Source: Chromera velia (lineage: Eukaryota > Sar > Chromeraceae). Taken from it: a stretch of DNA of 38,801 nucleotides. Of this stretch, positions 35,103-38,801 are shown piece after piece. Every line of letters starts with the position of its first letter. Positions within the stretch are counted from its first letter, which is position 1. The notes beneath the pieces are model-generated. The model was given only the letters and a program-made list of their open reading frames with translations, made no database searches and was not told the DNA's origin. The stretch spans positions 1 to 38,801 of the forward strand of contig JAHBMJ010000915.1 in NCBI GenBank assembly GCA_018398765.1. The letters run 5' to 3'. Both the position numbers and the translations under genes were made by a program.

Positions 35103-36058
35103 CTAGAATGGGAAAAAATGCACCTCGGATTTCCAATATGCATTCGATGCGTGAGGATTGCCGAGCCCGTCAGGCAACCTGTACCGACCGCTGATACCCC
35201 AATCCCCTGAGATGACACCTGTGTGCAAAAGTTCGGCGATAGGAATGTGCAGCGGAACGGCAAAGTTTTCAATCACGTAGGCAACGTCAAAGACCACGGT
35301 TGCCTGCTCTCCCTCGTAACTCTCGAACTTCACGGGACCGAAGGAACGCACAACCCCCACGACTGACATGTCAAGCTTCGCGCGCACGATCTCAACTTCG
35401 CTGGGTTCCAGCCTCTGCAGACTGCTGCGGCTAGGAAGAGAGAGCAGCGTTCCAAGATCAACCATACAGACAGGTGAGTTTCCCAGCGCAAAAACATCAT
35501 GAGAGGCAAAGACAGGCGCGCTCCCATCGATGGACGCGTCCAATTTGCCTGCAAGGCAAGGGCGCCACATGATCTTCTCGATCTCAGACAGCGCCTTTTG
35601 AGCAGCTTCCGTTGCCAGTCCGTCAGCAGAAGCGTTGCCTTCACGGGCACAGTGCACTAGCTGAACGGATTGGAACCGGGTCATCAAATACCGACAGAGT
35701 TGGTGAAGGCGCTTCAGTCGTTTGTTGTTGACCTTGTACTCTCCATTCACCTGCTTCACAACCAACTCAGAGTCTCCGTAGATCACCAACGGAAAACTGG
35801 AGGCTTGGGGCTCAACGCTAAGCTCCAGCAAAGCGTCAACGAGGGCCATGTACTCTGCCACAGCGAAGTGCACGGGTCTCCCAACGCTCTGGATTTCCTC
35901 CCTGTAAGCCGCGCTTCGACGACTTCTTCTTCCCCTCCCCCGTTCAATGCAACCTTCCGCACGGTCCATCCCGCACCTCCCCGACCTCCAGTCTGCGGAA
36001 TGACCCCACCGTCGAAGTGGACAATGCCTAAGTGATGAGTTCCGGCAGGTTCCCCCAT
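35103..36058 (-). pseudogene. RNase H domain gene with one frameshift and an unknown C-terminal region
   Basis: The minus-strand ATG at 36058 begins a frame with GIVHFDGG and GGAGW, the first strand and first catalytic Asp of RNase HI. That frame is lost at about 35,895-35,945, and the match continues in another frame: AEYMALVDALLE (catalytic Glu), GDSELVVKQV (second Asp), and GNASADGLATEA (fourth acidic site). All four catalytic acids are present but split over two frames. A single -1 shift joins them, which could be a real mutation, an assembly error or, less likely, programmed frameshifting. The gap between the frames is too small for a normal intron. After the domain about 190 residues continue to the stop at 35103 with no fold I can name. 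RNase H of this kind cleaves RNA in RNA-DNA hybrids. It may be a relic of a retroelement or a host gene; no RT lies beside it. Confidence 0.75.
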
Positions 36059-37020
36059 TACGGAGATACAGCCTCAATCCTAGATACTAGCTTCCGCAAC
36101 TGTGTGCGAATTTTCTTGTTTGCTTCAGAATCTCCAGTTCACTCCATGCAAGTTAACCGGTGCGTGGAGAATTCCTACTGTGAAGTCAAAACTGAAAGAA
36201 CAATTGGGCTCGGCAGGGGCCGAGATGAAGGACTCAGAAGGAGCGGAGCAGAAGTGCAAAACGAATGTCGATCGCATGCATGGCCGTCTCTGCCGTCTCC
36301 GCGCCGACTGCATGTAGAATGCAGCTAGGATGCCACTTCCACATGCAGGCTCCAGTGGCATGCCGGGGCCCAGCAAAACTAAAAACCCTCGATCATCACT
36401 TTAAATTAAAACCTCAGGGACGAGACGAGACGAGACGAGGGTATCATGCAAACAAACAGAAAGATGGAAGTGGAGAGGCCGTATGAGGCCGTCATTCAAA
36501 TAGGAAAGATGAAAGTGGAGAGAAGTAACTCAGAAGTTTAACGTCTGCGTGTCCATCTTCATATAAGACTTAATTCTAGTTAATTCTAGTTTGTGCTTAC
36601 AGTATTCTACGACTATTCAAAACATTGAATTTAAGTTATATCGATCGTTTTTTTTTCAAAGTCTGTGTCAAAAGTATTCAAAATCGGATAAATTATATTC
36701 ATAGTGGTACTTAAATTGTAACTTAAATAACGTGAATTCATATATTTTATTTTTTTTTTTCTATATGTAGTTTGATATGTCCAACCTCGTCCAACCGTAT
36801 CTAGCCATAAATATAAGCGTAAGCCCATTTAAGTTTCCTACCAAATTTCTACCCCGCAAAAATTTTATAGAAACGTTAATTCATAATGTATTGCTATAGT
36901 GAATCTGCTGAAAATTCTACTAGAAATTCCGTGTGAGGAAATCTTTATTGTTTTTTGTTCAAATATTGTAAACTCCATCCTCCTAATGATTCTGCTTTTC
37001 ACAGTTTAGGAAGGCAAAAC
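36059..37020. other. Intergenic DNA: mixed, then AT-rich
   Basis: The 5' flank of the RNase H gene is of mixed composition. At 36419-36438 there are four GACGA units. At about 36,459-36,525 there is a stray 1.5-copy piece of the minisatellite described further right. From about 36,540 to 37,020 the DNA is AT-rich with no recognisable gene. Confidence 0.5.
36459..36525 (+). repeat. Isolated 1.5 copies of the 38-bp minisatellite unit
   Basis: ACAGAAAGATGGAAGTGGAG and the following AGGCCGT match the unit of the large array more than 1.2 kb to the right. A second, diverged half-unit (GGAAAGATGAAAGTGGAGAG) follows. Confidence 0.8.
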
Positions 37021-37049
37021 ATTCTTCTTGGTCCAGGAAAAGCCAGCAT

Positions 37050-37755
37050 CCAAGCATATGAAAACAGAAAAGAAAACCAGAGAAATGAAACTGGAGCAGA
37101 CGTCATACATGCAGACAGACAAGAAAGATGAAGACTGAAAGGTCGTTATGTAAGGAGACAAGGAAGATGAAAGTGAAGCGGACTTGCTGCAAGCAGACGG
37201 GCTAGCAGATAGGAAAGATTGATGAAACTGGAGAGGCCGTCATATACGCAGGCAGGAAAGATGGAAGCGCCGAGAGCCGTGATGAAAGCAGGCAAGAAAA
37301 CGGACGAAAGCGGAGGAAAGTGGAAAGTCATCGTGCATGCACAGGAAAGATGGAAGCTGAGAAGATGTCACGCAAACTGACAGGAAACATGGAAGCGGAA
37401 AACTTTCATACAAGTCGACAGGAAAGATTGATGAAACTGGAGAGGCCCTTAACACGCAGGCAGGAAAGATGGAAGCTAGCGGAAAGTAGTCATGCAAGCC
37501 GGCAAGATAGACAAAAGTGGAGAGTCGGCATGCGAGCAAACAGCGAAGGTGGAAGCTGAGAACACGCCATGCAAACCGGCAGGAAACATGGAACCAAAGA
37601 AGCTTTCATGCAAGTCGACAGGAACGAGGTAAGTGGAGAGGTCGTCAAACACGCCGGCAGGAAATTAAGATGGAAGCGCGGAGAGCCGTCATGCAGGCAA
37701 GCACGACAGAAGAAAGTAGAGAGCCACCAAGCAAGCAAAAAAGAAAGATGGGAAT
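37050..37755 (+). repeat. Diverged, irregular minisatellite units at the array edge
   Basis: GGAAAGATGGAAG-type cores recur every 35-65 bp with variable spacers (for example CATGCAAGTCGACAGGAA and CACGCAGGCAGGAAAGATGG). They share the core with the regular array but are degenerate and unequal in length. Confidence 0.8.
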
Positions 37756-38801
37756 ATGAAAGAGGAGAGGCCATCCTGCAATCAGACAGAAAGATGGAAG
37801 TGGAGAGGCCGTCATGCAATCAGACAGAAAGATGGAAGTGGAGAGGCCGTCCTGCAATCAGACAGAAAGATGGAAGTGGAGAGGCCATCCTGCAATCAGA
37901 CAGAAAGATGGAAGTGGAGAGGCCGTCCTGCAATCAGACAGAAAGATGGAAGTGGAGAGGCCGTCCTGCAATCAGACAGAAAGATGGAAGTGGAGAGGCC
38001 GTCATGCAATCAGACAGAAAGATGGAAGTGGAGAGGCCGTCATGCAATCAGACAGAAAGATGGAAGTGGAGAGGCCGTCATGCAATCAGACAGAAAGATG
38101 GAAGTGGAGAGGCCGTCATGCAATCAGACAGAAAGATGGAAGTGGAGAGGCCGTCCTGCAATCAGACAGAAAGATGGAAGTGGAGAGGCCGTCCTGCAAT
38201 CAGACAGAAAGATGGAAGTGGAGAGGCCGTCCTGCAATCAGACAGAAAGATGGAAGTGGAGAGGCCGTCATGCAATCAGACAGAAAGATGGAAGTGGAGA
38301 GGCCGTCATGCAATCAATCAGAAAGATGGAAGTGGAGAGGCCGTCCTGCAATCAGACAGAAAGATGGAAGTGGAGAGGCCGTCATGCAATCAGACAGAAA
38401 GATAGAAATGGAGAGGCCGTCCTGCAATCAGACAGAAAGATGGAAGTGGAGAGGCCGTCGTGCAATCAGACAGAAAGATGGAAGTGGAGAGGCCGTCATG
38501 CAATCAGACAGAAAGATGGAAGTGGAGAGGCCGTCCTGCAATCAGACAGAAAGATGAAAATGGAGAGGCCGTCCTGCAATCAGACAGAAAGATGGAAGTG
38601 GAGAGGCCGTCATGCAATCAGACAGGAAGATGGAAGTGGAGAGGCCGTCCTGCAATCAGACAGAAAGATGGAAGTGGAGAGGCCGTCATGCAATCAGACA
38701 GAAAGATGAAAATGGAGAGGCCGTCATGCAATCAGACAGAAAGATGGAAGTGGAGAGGCCGTCCTGCAATCAGACAGAAAGATGGAAGTGGAGAGGCCGT
38801 C
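37756..38801 (+). repeat. 38-bp minisatellite array, at least 27 copies, continuing past the window
   Basis: The unit reads GTGGAGAGGCCGTCMTGCAA followed by TCAGACAGAAAGATGGAA; the period is exactly 38 bp. Copies are nearly identical. The commonest variation is A or C at the M position (one copy has G), plus rare changes such as GATGAAAATGG, GATAGAAATGG, GACAGGAAG and CAATCAATCAG. The unit has no stop codon in any plus-strand frame, so each frame reads a 38-residue peptide repeat (for example RKMEVERPSCNQTERWKWRG). This is a by-product of the repeat, and I do not call it a gene. The array is cut by the right window edge. Confidence 0.95.

Noticed and set aside
37569-38709. Overlapping open frames of 247-317 codons in all three plus-strand frames
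   Set aside because: They are the 38-bp minisatellite read in three frames. The openness follows from a stop-free unit, not from selection.
37756-38801. CRISPR-like array
   Set aside because: Units are contiguous without unique spacers, and the context is eukaryotic nuclear DNA.

Overview
This window is nuclear DNA from a eukaryotic microbe with intron-rich genes. The best guess is a chromerid or related alveolate alga such as Chromera velia; a stramenopile or other secondary alga is the alternative. The case rests on four things: spliced genes with pyrimidine-rich GT-AG introns ending mostly in TGCAG; a nuclear mitochondrial ATP synthase OSCP subunit; an APE-type LINE next to long microsatellite-rich DNA; and tandem CxHG zinc repeats of a kind I associate with algae. 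The species call is inference, not proof.

Layout. (1) 1-4246 is a degenerate LINE retrotransposon on the + strand, cut by the left window edge. Its endonuclease part has stops and a frameshift, but the reverse-transcriptase/zinc-knuckle part is open for 781 codons. (2) 4247-13990 is AT-rich DNA, then about 9 kb of cryptically simple GA/CT-rich DNA without a recognisable gene. (3) 14052-16433 (-) is a four-exon HAD-superfamily phosphatase with a long acidic insert. Head-to-head with it, 17429-18434 (+) is a two-exon secreted protein with 16 cysteines. (4) 18435-21100 has no clear gene, is AT-rich from about 19,860, and holds a dispersed repeat and a complete non-autonomous DNA transposon with terminal inverted repeats and an 8-bp target duplication. 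(5) 22029-22724 (-) is mitochondrial OSCP. Head-to-head with it, 23474-25636 (+) is a two-exon nuclear-looking protein with eleven CxHG...CxxC zinc repeats and an AT-hook-like motif. (6) 26767-33853 (+) is a gene of at least 14 exons for an unrecognised protein of at least 809 residues. All its exon phases chain, and it has a degenerate EF-hand-like start. (7) 33854-35102 is AT-rich and carries a second, inverted copy of the dispersed repeat. (8) 35103-36058 (-) is a frameshifted RNase H gene with an unknown C-terminal region. (9) 36440-38801 is a minisatellite: stray and diverged units pass into at least 27 near-identical 38-bp units that run off the right edge.

The genes do not form an obvious pathway. 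They are housekeeping genes (OSCP, phosphatase) and unrecognised lineage-type proteins, often in divergent pairs, separated by transposon-derived AT-rich islands. Eighteen inferred introns can be read across four genes. Ten of their donors have C at position +3 (GTC), an unusual splice-donor preference. Exon boundaries come from reading splice motifs and phases by eye and have no transcript support.
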